From NCBI GenBank assembly GCA_937894495.1, contig CALCRR010000028.1:1-7573 (forward strand): a stretch of 7,573 nt of DNA, in the 5' to 3' direction. The notes under the pieces were generated by a model. The model was not told where the DNA came from, did not search any database, and saw only the letters and a list, made by a program, of their open reading frames with translations. This DNA is from an uncultured Ruminococcus sp. GTDB taxonomy: Bacteria; Bacillota; Clostridia; Oscillospirales; Ruminococcaceae. The translations under genes were made by a program, and so were the position numbers. This document shows, piece after piece, positions 1 through 6,031 of the stretch (the stretch's first letter is position 1; each line of letters opens with the position of its first letter).

Positions 1-3
1 GCT

Positions 4-282
4 GGGGGTGCTTTTGTGGCGGCTAGTATTTTGTGACGCTGCGCGAACCTTGGAAATGAGTTATTGTGTGGCTTAACGGATTTTGTTAAGGATTTATTTT
101 CCACCACTGAAACTGTGTGAAGTTTTTCCAAACCTCTGTAATTGTGCGTTTTACCGCAAAATTGGGTAAACCGTTTTCCAGCCCCTAGCACTCTAACCAC
201 TAGCGACTAGCAGCGCACAACCTCATCATTTTGCAGGGTTCGCGCAGCGTCACAAAATAATAGAAGCCACAAAGATTCCCCC
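4..282. repeat. Long fold-back inverted repeat, MITE-like or structured RNA
   Basis: The segment 16-49 is the reverse complement of 237-270 with 31 of 34 bases matching, including a perfect 23-bp stretch (27-49 with 237-259). The match continues outward through GGGGG (4-8) and CCCCC (278-282), about 39 of 46 overall, and may run past the left window edge. The 187 bp inside hold no gene. They contain a small hairpin (72-77 with 85-90), a second one (150-155 with 165-170) and the CTAGC heptads. No transposase or clear target duplication is visible. It could be a non-autonomous mobile element remnant, a structured RNA, or terminators of facing transcription units. Confidence 0.7.
183..211. repeat. 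CTAGC heptad cluster
   Basis: Four near-tandem 7-mers, CCCTAGC, CTCTAAC, CACTAGC and GACTAGC, with one extra base after the first. They lie between the arms of the long inverted repeat. The period is the same as the purine heptads elsewhere in this window, but the unit is different. Confidence 0.55.
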
Positions 283-311
283 ACCTCACAATAGTGCGAT
301 AGGTGGGGGAA
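276..311 (-). terminator. Probable terminator hairpin of the MATE gene
   Basis: A perfect 11-bp stem has arms at 276-286 and 301-311 (TTCCCCCACCT/AGGTGGGGGAA) and a 14-nt loop. It starts 6 nt after the MATE stop codon. The T-tract is poor on the minus strand (TCTTTG), so termination may be incomplete, or the hairpin may act in mRNA stability. One arm also pairs with the left edge of the long inverted repeat. Confidence 0.55.
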
Positions 312-317
312 ATAAAT

Positions 318-1676
318 TCATAACGTGTCTATTTCAGTCCTTTTTACCTTTCTGAAGCTTATGCCGCCTATCAGCACCGAGAAGAACTCGGCTATCAGGA
401 ATGCCCACCAGATGGTGTTAAGTCCGCCGAATTTTGAGAGCAGGTATGCCGCAGGCAGCAGCACCACCAGCTGCCTTGTGAATGACATCAGCATTGCATA
501 AATGCCGTGGCCCAGCGCCTGCAGGGTGGATGAAAGCATTATGCCGAAGGCTGCCACCACAAAGTGGGTGCTGATTATCCTCAGCGCAGGTATGCCTATC
601 TCCAGCATTTTAGGTCCTGCCTCAAAAAAGCCCAGCAGCTGACGGGGGAAAATATGCATGATAAGGGTGCCTGCCGCCATTATCACCCCTGCGTATAAAA
701 AGGCGTATTTCAGCGTGCCTGTAATGCGCTCTTTCTTTTTTGCGCCGAAGTTGTATGCCATTATGGGGATAAGACCGTTGTTGAGACCGAACACAGGCAT
801 GAAGATGAAGCTCTGCAGCTTGAAGTATACGCCGAATACCGCCACAGCGGTCTTTGAAAAGCTCATAAGTATCTTGTTGAAGCCGAAGGTCATCACCGAG
901 CCGATAGACTGCATGATTATCGAGGGCAGACCTACGGCGTAGATCTTGCCGATCATTTCGGCACGGGGCTTGTATCTCAGGGGGGATATGATGATCTCCT
1001 TATTGAATTTAACGTTGAAGAAAAGCCCCAGCGCTGCTGCCGAGCACTGACCGAATATGGTAGCCACCGCAGCGCCCCTTACTCCCAGCTTGGGGAAAAA
1101 TCCCAGACCGAAGATAAAGCAGGGGTCGAGGATAATATTTATGACCGCCCCCAGCGCTTGGGTGTACATCGAAAAAACCGTCTTGCCCGTGCCCTGCAGC
1201 AGCTTTTCAACTGTCATCTGTGAGAAAAGCCCTAAGCTGAAAAGGCACACCACCGACAGATACTGCCTGCCGTAGTCCAGTATAACAGGGTCCTTGGTCT
1301 GTGAGTTGAAAAAAACGTCCACGAACAGCAGCCCGAAGATCACGAATATCAGCCACTCTGGCAGCACCAGAAACAGACCGTTGTTGGCGGCATAGTTGGC
1401 TCTCTCGGTATTTTTCTCCCCCAGGGACCTGGAAAGCAGGGCGTTTATGCCCACGCCTGTGCCTGCGCCGATAGCTATCATAAGGTTCTGCACGGGGAAA
1501 GCCAGCGACACTGCGGTGAGGGCGTCCTCGCTTATCTTCGCCACAAAAATGCTGTCCACCACGTTATAAAGCGCCTGCACCAGCATTGATATCATAATGG
1601 GCAGCGACATTGAAAAAAGCAGCCTGCCCACGGGCTGTGTGCCCATTTTGTTTTCTGTTTGGGTATCCATTGTCAT
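318..1676 (-). CDS. MATE-family multidrug/Na+ (or H+) antiporter
   Basis: Predicted inner-membrane exporter of 452 aa, the usual MATE length. Seen in the sequence: about 12 hydrophobic helices in two homologous halves. The first half has a conserved first-helix segment (residues 34-46, QALYNVVDSIFVA), a small-residue run around 66-80 and the loop LLSRSLGEKN (80-89). It also has LQGTGKT (160-166) and the NIILDPCFIFGLG segment (180-192). The second half repeats the pattern with NNGLIPIMAYNFGAK (299-313) and LQALGHG (385-391). The style is closest to the DinF/MepA branch; the substrate cannot be read from sequence. There is no signal peptide and the C-terminus is short, basic and cytoplasmic. 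The start at 1676 is preferred over the ATG at 1670 because AAAGGA (1684-1689) lies 7 nt upstream of the former and 13 nt upstream of the latter. It is the third gene in tandem but is separated from PFOR by a strong terminator. Family is secure; specific function is not. Confidence 0.93.
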   Translation of the reverse strand: MTMDTQTENKMGTQPVGRLLFSMSLPIMISMLVQALYNVVDSIFVAKISEDALTAVSLAFPVQNLMIAIGAGTGVGINALLSRSLGEKNTERANYAANNGLFLVLPEWLIFVIFGLLFVDVFFNSQTKDPVILDYGRQYLSVVCLFSLGLFSQMTVEKLLQGTGKTVFSMYTQALGAVINIILDPCFIFGLGFFPKLGVRGAAVATIFGQCSAAALGLFFNVKFNKEIIISPLRYKPRAEMIGKIYAVGLPSIIMQSIGSVMTFGFNKILMSFSKTAVAVFGVYFKLQSFIFMPVFGLNNGLIPIMAYNFGAKKKERITGTLKYAFLYAGVIMAAGTLIMHIFPRQLLGFFEAGPKMLEIGIPALRIISTHFVVAAFGIMLSSTLQALGHGIYAMLMSFTRQLVVLLPAAYLLSKFGGLNTIWWAFLIAEFFSVLIGGISFRKVKRTEIDTL

Positions 1677-1683
1677 TTTACAT

Positions 1684-1689
1684 TCCTTT
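1684..1689 (-). promoter_or_regulatory. Ribosome binding site of the MATE gene
   Basis: AAAGGA on the minus strand, 7 nt before the ATG at 1676. It decides between two in-frame ATGs (1676 and 1670) in favour of the longer protein. An out-of-frame ATG at 1683 overlaps the site and is not a start for this gene. Confidence 0.7.
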
Positions 1690-1699
1690 ATTTTTTTCT

Positions 1700-1837
1700 G
1701 TTATACCTACAGTATACAGCTGGTTGTAAAACTCTGAAAGCTCATAATTACGGGGCAGTGCGGAAAATGCATCTCCCCCGCCTACGGCGAGGAGAGCATT
1801 TTCCGCCGAGTTTTACGATCGCCTATTACAGTATAAC
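1700..1837. repeat. Nested inverted repeats around a 47-nt hairpin, MATE leader region
   Basis: The core hairpin 1760-1806 has 11-bp arms GCGGAAAATGC/GCATTTTCCGC, then TCTCC/GGAGA after a 1-nt bulge, then a CGCC-TAC-GGCG tip. Outside it lie GTAAAACTC (1726-1734) with GAGTTTTAC (1808-1816), and further out GTTATAC (1700-1706) with GTATAAC (1831-1837). There is no T-tract on either side, so it is not a simple terminator. It may be a repetitive fold-back element or a leader structure of the MATE mRNA. Confidence 0.6.
1711..1739 (-). promoter_or_regulatory. Candidate promoter of the MATE gene (proximal)
   Basis: On the minus strand, TTTCAG (1734-1739) and TATACT (1711-1716) are separated by 17 nt. 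The -10 is good and the -35 is weak. Initiation near 1704 would give a leader of about 28 nt. Confidence 0.35.
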
Positions 1838-1838
1838 A
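1830..1838 (-). promoter_or_regulatory. Candidate extended -10 promoter of the MATE gene (distal)
   Basis: TGTTATACT on the minus strand is a TGn extended -10 box without a clear -35. Use of this site would place the whole 1760-1806 hairpin in a leader of about 150 nt. Confidence 0.3.
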
Positions 1839-1891
1839 TATATTTTCGCAAAATGTTATAGCTTCGGCAGATTTTCAGAAGTTTCAACAAA

Positions 1892-1903
1892 GTTATATAT
1901 AAC
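1892..1903. repeat. 12-bp perfect palindrome
   Basis: GTTATATATAAC lies 28-39 bp past the PFOR terminator stem, upstream of the MATE candidate promoters. AT-rich palindromes arise easily by chance, so a role as an operator is only a possibility. Confidence 0.3.
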
Positions 1904-1930
1904 GGCAAATACAATATTGACGTTCAGGAC

Positions 1931-1965
1931 AAAAACGACCGCCGCAGAAGTGCTCTGCAGCGGTC
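1931..1965 (-). terminator. Intrinsic terminator of PFOR
   Basis: As minus-strand RNA, arms at 1954-1965 and 1937-1948 form a 12-bp stem with one G-U pair and a 5-nt loop (GCACU), followed by GUUUUU. It begins 12 nt after the PFOR stop. The G-U pair reads as a mismatch on the plus strand, which supports minus-strand use. Confidence 0.93.
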
Positions 1966-1977
1966 ATTGTTATTTTA

Positions 1978-4900
1978 TTACTTAGCTTCCTCGTTATTGT
2001 AGAGCTTAGCGTATCTAACCAGATAATCGTATCTGTCCTGAGCGTTCTTTGCTGCCTTCTCGAAGAGCTTTTCTGCTCTCTCGGGGTTCTGTCTTGCAAG
2101 AGCGTTGTATCTAACCTCGCCCATGATGAAGTCCTTATAGTCAGCAGAAGGTGCCTTGGAATCCAGAGTGAACGGATTCTTGCCCTGCTCCTTAAGACGT
2201 GGGTCATATCTGTACAGGTGCCAGTAGCCTGCCTGAACAGCCTTCTTCTCCTCGGTCTGTGCCAGCTTCATGCCGCCCTTGATACCGTGGTTGATACAAG
2301 GTGCATAGCCGATGATGATGGAAGGTCCGTGATAGCTCTCAGCCTCGTTGATAGCCTTCAGGCACTGGTTCATATCTGCGCCCATTGCTACGTGTGCTAC
2401 ATATACATAGCCGTAGCTCATTGCGATACCAGCCAGATCCTTCTTCTTAACTTCCTTACCTGCGGCTGCAAACTGTGCGATAGCGCCTGTAGGTGTGGAC
2501 TTTGAGGACTGTCCGCCTGTGTTGGAGTAAACCTCGGTATCGAATACGAAGATGTTTACGTCCTCGCCCGAAGCGATAACGTGGTCAACGCCCGAGAAGC
2601 CTATATCATAAGCCCAGCCGTCGCCGCCGAAGATCCACAGGCTCTTCTTAGCCAGATAGTCTGCGTCCTTGAGTATCTCTTCAGCTGCCTTGGTCTTTGA
2701 CTTCTTCAGTGCAGCAACCAGGTTAGCTGTAGCTTCCTTGTTTGCAGCGCCGTCATCAACTGTTGAGAGGTAAGCCTCAGCAGCTTCCTTTACAGCAGCA
2801 GCCTTGGTGGTCTTTGAAAGCTCCAGCACCTTAGCGATAGTTCTGTTTCTGATGGTGGACTGAGCTAAGAACATACCGTAGCCGTACTCAGCGTTATCCT
2901 CGAACAGTGAGTTAGCCCATGCAGGACCCTTGCCTTCCTTATTAGTTGTGTAAGGAGTTGAAGGTGCAGAGCCGCCCCAGATAGAGGAGCAACCTGTTGC
3001 GTTAGCGATATACATTCTGTCGCCGAAGAGCTGTGTTATGAGCTTAGCATAAGGTGTCTCGCCGCAGCCTGCGCAAGCGCCTGAGAATTCCAGCAGAGGC
3101 TGCTTGAACTGTGAGCCCTTTACTGTGGTCTGCTTGAACTTTTCAAGAACCTCGGGCTTCTCAGCCAGCTTGAGACCGTAGTTGAATACTTCCTGCTCTG
3201 CCAGCTGTGTCTCCAGGGGCTGCATTGAGAGAGCCTTCTCGCCCTTCTTGCCGGGGCATACGTTTACGCATGAGCCGCAGCCTGTGCAGTCCAGAGCGGA
3301 CATTGTCATCACAAAGTGATATCCGGGCATACCCATTACAGGGATAGCCTTTTCAGCAGCAAGCTTAGGAGCCTTCTTCAGCTCGTCATCAGTCATTATA
3401 ACAGGTCTGATAACAGCGTGAGGGCAGACATACGAGCAGAAGTTACACTGAATGCAGTTTGCGCTGTTCCATGCGGGAACGTCAACTGCGATACCTCTCT
3501 TCTCGAAAGCAGCCGAGCCCTGTGGGAACACACCGTCAGCCATGTGTGAGAAGGTAGATACAGGCAGCTTGTCGCCTTCCTGAGCGTTGCAGGGGATCTG
3601 AATGTTGTTTACAAAATCCTGCAGGGTCTTGTTAGCGTTCTTAACGGCGCTCATACCCATAGGTGTATCCTTGGCGGTCTTCCACTTCTCGGGTACCTTG
3701 ACCTCAACTACCTGCTGGCAGCCTGCGTCGATAGCGTCGTGGTTCATCTTGACGATAGCTTCACCCTTCTTTGAGTAGGAAGCAGTAGCAGCGTCCTTCA
3801 TATACTTGATAGCGTCGTCCAGAGGAATGATGTTAGCCAGCTTGAAGAATGCAGACTGGAGGACTGTGTTGATCCTGTTGCCCAGACCGATCTCCTTACC
3901 GATCTTAACGCCGTTGATGGTGTAGAACTTGATGTTGTTCTCAGCGATATATCTCTTTACCTGACCGGGCAGGTGCTTGTCCAGCTCCTTCTCGCTCCAC
4001 TGGCAGTTGAGCAGGAAGGTTCCGCCGGGCTTGATATCCTGTACCATGTTATACTTGTCGATATACGACTCGTTATGACAGGCAACAAAATCAGCCTGGT
4101 TGATAAGGTATGTGGACTTGATGGGGGTATCGCCAAATCTCAGGTGAGAAACAGTTACGCCGCCCGACTTCTTTGAGTCATAGGAGAAATAAGCCTGTGC
4201 ATACTTCTCGGTGTGGTCGCCGATGATCTTGATGGAGTTCTTGTTAGCGCCGACAGTACCGTCTGCACCCAGACCCCAGAACTTACAAGCAGTTGTGCCT
4301 GCGGGAGCAGAGTCAAGCTTGCCCTCAGTCTCGAGAGAGAGGTTTGTAACATCATCGTTGATGCCGATGGTGAACTTAGGCTTGTAGCTGTCCTTCCAGC
4401 TTGCGTTCCAGTAAACAGCCTTGATCTGGTCGGGAGTTGTATCCTTTGAGCCCAGACCGTATCTGCCGCTTGCAACGGGAACATCGTGGAACTGTGTGCC
4501 CTTGAGAGCTGCAACAACGTCCAGATAAAGAGGCTCGCCCTGTGCGCCGGGCTCCTTGGTCCTGTCGAGAACAGAGATCTGCTCAGCAGTTGCAGGGATA
4601 GCAGCGATAAGTCTGTCAGCAGCGAAAGGTCTGTAAAGTCTTACCTTGACAAGACCCGGCTTTGTGCCCTCGTTAGCGTTCAGGTAGTCGATAGTCTCCT
4701 CGATAGTATCACATACAGAGCCCATAGCTACGATAACGTGTGTAGCATCGGGTGCGCCGTAGTAGTTAAAGAGCTTGTAATCTGTACCGATCTTCTTGTT
4801 TACCTTATCCATATACTCCTCAACGATACCGGGAACAGCATCATAGTAAGGGTTGCAGGCTTCTCTTGCCTGGAAGAAGATGTCGGGGTTCTGGGCTGTA

Positions 4901-5550
4901 CCCTTGAGGATAGGGTGCTCAGGGTTGAGAGCGTTCTTTCTGAACTCGTCGATCTTGTCGAAGTTTGTCATCTCTCTTACGTCCTCGATATCCCATGTCT
5001 CGATCTTCTGGATCTCGTGAGATGTTCTGAAGCCGTCGAAGAAGTGCAGGAAAGGAACTCTGCTCTCGATAGTAGACAGGTGAGCTACTGTACCAAGATC
5101 CATAACCTCCTGAACGTTTGAAGAGCAAAGCATTGCGAAGCCTGTCTGGCGGCACGCATAAACGTCCGAGTGATCGCCGAAGATGTTAAGTGCGTGTGAA
5201 GCTACGCATCTTGCGGAAACGTGGATAACGCAGGGAAGCAGCTCGCCTGCGATCTTGTACATATTGGGGATCATCAGCAGCAGACCCTGTGAAGCTGTAT
5301 AGGTGGTAGTCAGCGCACCTGCGGAAAGCGAGCCGTGAACAGTACCCGAAGCGCCTGCCTCAGACTGCATCTCAGCCACCTTTACGGGTGTGCCGAACAG
5401 GTTCTTCTGTCCCTTGGCCGACCACTGATCTGTGACCTCAGCCATTACGGAAGAAGGTGTGATAGGATAGATAGCAGCGACTTCTGTAAAGGGATATGAA
5501 GCCCAAGCAGCAGCGTTGTTACCGTCCATGGTTTTCATTTTTCTTGCCAT
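1978..5550 (-). CDS. nifJ: Pyruvate:ferredoxin (flavodoxin) oxidoreductase, single-chain PFOR
   Basis: Cytoplasmic enzyme that converts pyruvate and CoA to acetyl-CoA and CO2 and passes two electrons to ferredoxin or flavodoxin. The 1190 aa fit the single-chain homodimeric form. Visible in order: N-terminal pyruvate-binding domain with YPITPSS (28-34); T31, E64 and R114 match the substrate residues known from the Desulfovibrio africanus enzyme. A transketolase-C-like domain follows (about 260-410), then a linker/CoA-binding region. Two [4Fe-4S] ferredoxin motifs use C699/C702/C705/C709 and C755/C758/C761/C765. The TPP domain holds the proximal-cluster cysteines C826, C829, C854 and C1085 and the TPP/Mg motif from GDGWAYDIG (976-984) to NTGGQ (1010-1014). 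The long C-terminal extension of the D. africanus enzyme is absent. Start 5550 is chosen over 5562 because MARKMKTMDG is the family N-terminus and AGAAAGGA lies 11 nt upstream; 5562 has no free ribosome site. No frameshift or missing catalytic residue. Arginine is 24 of 28 AGA, suggesting high expression. Confidence 0.98.
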   Translation of the reverse strand: MARKMKTMDGNNAAAWASYPFTEVAAIYPITPSSVMAEVTDQWSAKGQKNLFGTPVKVAEMQSEAGASGTVHGSLSAGALTTTYTASQGLLLMIPNMYKIAGELLPCVIHVSARCVASHALNIFGDHSDVYACRQTGFAMLCSSNVQEVMDLGTVAHLSTIESRVPFLHFFDGFRTSHEIQKIETWDIEDVREMTNFDKIDEFRKNALNPEHPILKGTAQNPDIFFQAREACNPYYDAVPGIVEEYMDKVNKKIGTDYKLFNYYGAPDATHVIVAMGSVCDTIEETIDYLNANEGTKPGLVKVRLYRPFAADRLIAAIPATAEQISVLDRTKEPGAQGEPLYLDVVAALKGTQFHDVPVASGRYGLGSKDTTPDQIKAVYWNASWKDSYKPKFTIGINDDVTNLSLETEGKLDSAPAGTTACKFWGLGADGTVGANKNSIKIIGDHTEKYAQAYFSYDSKKSGGVTVSHLRFGDTPIKSTYLINQADFVACHNESYIDKYNMVQDIKPGGTFLLNCQWSEKELDKHLPGQVKRYIAENNIKFYTINGVKIGKEIGLGNRINTVLQSAFFKLANIIPLDDAIKYMKDAATASYSKKGEAIVKMNHDAIDAGCQQVVEVKVPEKWKTAKDTPMGMSAVKNANKTLQDFVNNIQIPCNAQEGDKLPVSTFSHMADGVFPQGSAAFEKRGIAVDVPAWNSANCIQCNFCSYVCPHAVIRPVIMTDDELKKAPKLAAEKAIPVMGMPGYHFVMTMSALDCTGCGSCVNVCPGKKGEKALSMQPLETQLAEQEVFNYGLKLAEKPEVLEKFKQTTVKGSQFKQPLLEFSGACAGCGETPYAKLITQLFGDRMYIANATGCSSIWGGSAPSTPYTTNKEGKGPAWANSLFEDNAEYGYGMFLAQSTIRNRTIAKVLELSKTTKAAAVKEAAEAYLSTVDDGAANKEATANLVAALKKSKTKAAEEILKDADYLAKKSLWIFGGDGWAYDIGFSGVDHVIASGEDVNIFVFDTEVYSNTGGQSSKSTPTGAIAQFAAAGKEVKKKDLAGIAMSYGYVYVAHVAMGADMNQCLKAINEAESYHGPSIIIGYAPCINHGIKGGMKLAQTEEKKAVQAGYWHLYRYDPRLKEQGKNPFTLDSKAPSADYKDFIMGEVRYNALARQNPERAEKLFEKAAKNAQDRYDYLVRYAKLYNNEEAK

Positions 5551-5561
5551 TTGATAAATCA

Positions 5562-5569
5562 TCCTTTCT
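5562..5569 (-). promoter_or_regulatory. Ribosome binding site of PFOR
   Basis: AGAAAGGA on the minus strand, 11 nt before the ATG at 5550. The spacing is slightly long, but the match extends 5' of the usual GGAGG core. An ATG at 5562 begins on the last base of this motif and so has no usable site of its own, which rejects the 1194-aa version. Confidence 0.65.
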
Positions 5570-5570
5570 G

Positions 5571-5607
5571 CGGGCTAAGCCCGAAATATTTGAGCGGCTT
5601 GCTCAAA
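5571..5607 (-). other. Tandem hairpins next to the PFOR ribosome binding site
   Basis: Two perfect short hairpins stand side by side in the PFOR leader. One has 7-bp arms at 5589-5595 and 5601-5607 (TTTGAGC/GCTCAAA, 5-nt loop). The other has 5-bp arms at 5571-5575 and 5579-5583 (CGGGC/GCCCG, 3-nt loop). The second ends one base before AGAAAGGA. Neither has a T-tract, so they are not terminators. They may keep the ribosome site open or stabilise the mRNA (inference). Confidence 0.5.
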
Positions 5608-5611
5608 GGAG

Positions 5612-5701
5612 AGCAGGGGAGAAAAAACGTTAGACATTCTCACTTATGAACTTTCGGTAAAAGGTCATAAATTGTACATAATCACCGAAAATACGCCTGC
5701 T
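5612..5701 (-). promoter_or_regulatory. Structured 5' leader of PFOR with competing pairings
   Basis: Between the predicted start of transcription and the gene, three pairings can be traced by eye. A closing stem joins 5696-5701 to 5612-5617 (AGCAGG/CCTGCU as RNA). Inside it, arms at 5684-5690 and 5652-5658 (TTTCGGT/ACCGAAA) can form a hairpin. A second hairpin, 5665-5670 with 5644-5649 (TTATGA/TCATAA), interleaves with the first, so they form a pseudoknot or exclude each other. A run of six U follows at 5622-5627. This could be a regulatory leader; I do not recognise a known riboswitch. Confidence 0.3.
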
Positions 5702-5712
5702 TTAACTCTTAT

Positions 5713-5741
5713 AGTATAACACTTTTTTCCTCGTTTGTAAA
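5713..5741 (-). promoter_or_regulatory. Putative sigma-A promoter of PFOR
   Basis: On the minus strand, TTTACA (5736-5741) is followed by exactly 17 nt and TATACT (5713-5718), five of six consensus bases in each box. Initiation near 5706 would give a leader of about 155 nt before the ATG, long enough for the structures at 5571-5701. An overlapping TATAAG is an alternative -10. Confidence 0.6.
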
Positions 5742-5816
5742 TACCCTTTAAGGCATTTTTTTAGTTTTTTTCACTGTATAAGGGCTGATTTAGAGATAAA
5801 TTTTTGTGAAAAACGG

Positions 5817-5830
5817 TTAGTCTTGACTAA
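5817..5830. promoter_or_regulatory. Perfect inverted repeat upstream of PFOR promoter, possible operator
   Basis: TTAGTC-TT-GACTAA has two 6-bp arms with a 2-bp spacer, about 75 bp upstream of the proposed -35 box. Size and form suit a dimeric regulator site, but I do not recognise the regulator. About 12 bp further upstream a looser TTTGTT...AACAAA pair (5842-5862, 9-bp centre) faintly resembles a redox-sensing Rex site, but the spacing is wrong by one base. Confidence 0.25.
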
Positions 5831-5870
5831 TTAAACGGCTATTTGTTAACCAAGGAAACAAAAAGCTTTT

Positions 5871-5891
5871 AGAGGTAAGAAGTGAGATGTA
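5871..5891 (+). repeat. AGARGYA heptad array 1
   Basis: Three adjacent 7-mers on the plus strand: AGAGGTA, AGAAGTG, AGATGTA. It lies just past the aminotransferase terminator and faces array 2. Its first 13 bp are the exact reverse complement of 6012-6024. Confidence 0.7.
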
Positions 5892-5897
5892 ATCGGC

Positions 5898-5937
5898 AAA
5901 AATAAAAGCGGAAAACAGCATTATCCGTTTTCCGCTT
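5898..5937 (-). terminator. Intrinsic terminator of the aminotransferase
   Basis: A perfect 11-bp stem has arms at 5906-5916 and 5927-5937 (AAGCGGAAAAC/GTTTTCCGCTT) and a 10-nt loop. On the minus strand it is followed by TTATTTTT. It lies about 86 nt past the aminotransferase stop and separates that gene from PFOR. Confidence 0.85.
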
Positions 5938-6004
5938 CTTTATCATATTAAAATATCCGTCACGAGCGCATAAAGTACGTTCACCCACGGGGTCGGGAAA
6001 GGGG

Positions 6005-6031
6005 TCCTCTTACTTCTTACCTCTTATCTCT
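6005..6031 (-). repeat. AGARGYA heptad array 2, overlapping the aminotransferase stop
   Basis: On the minus strand the 7-mers run AGAGATA, AGAGGTA, AGAAGTA, AGAGGAC. The first unit covers most of the final CAG AGA TAA codons of the aminotransferase, so the stop codon is part of the repeat. Confidence 0.75.

Noticed and set aside
4..282. Insertion sequence with terminal inverted repeats
   Set aside because: The interval is too short for a transposase, no open frame lies between the arms and no target duplication is visible, so only a non-autonomous or RNA interpretation is kept.
658..1275. Plus-strand open frames opposite the MATE gene
   Set aside because: Shadow frames of a secure membrane protein, with no ribosome site or domain.
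1893..2207. Minus-strand 104-aa frame overlapping the PFOR 3' end
   Set aside because: It is the same strand in another frame, runs through the PFOR terminator and has arginine/threonine-rich nonsense composition.
4486..5121. Plus-strand open frame of 211 aa opposite PFOR
   Set aside because: It lies wholly antisense to a strongly conserved enzyme whose biased codons keep the opposite frame open. It has no ribosome site, and the translation is leucine/valine/serine rich without a recognisable domain.
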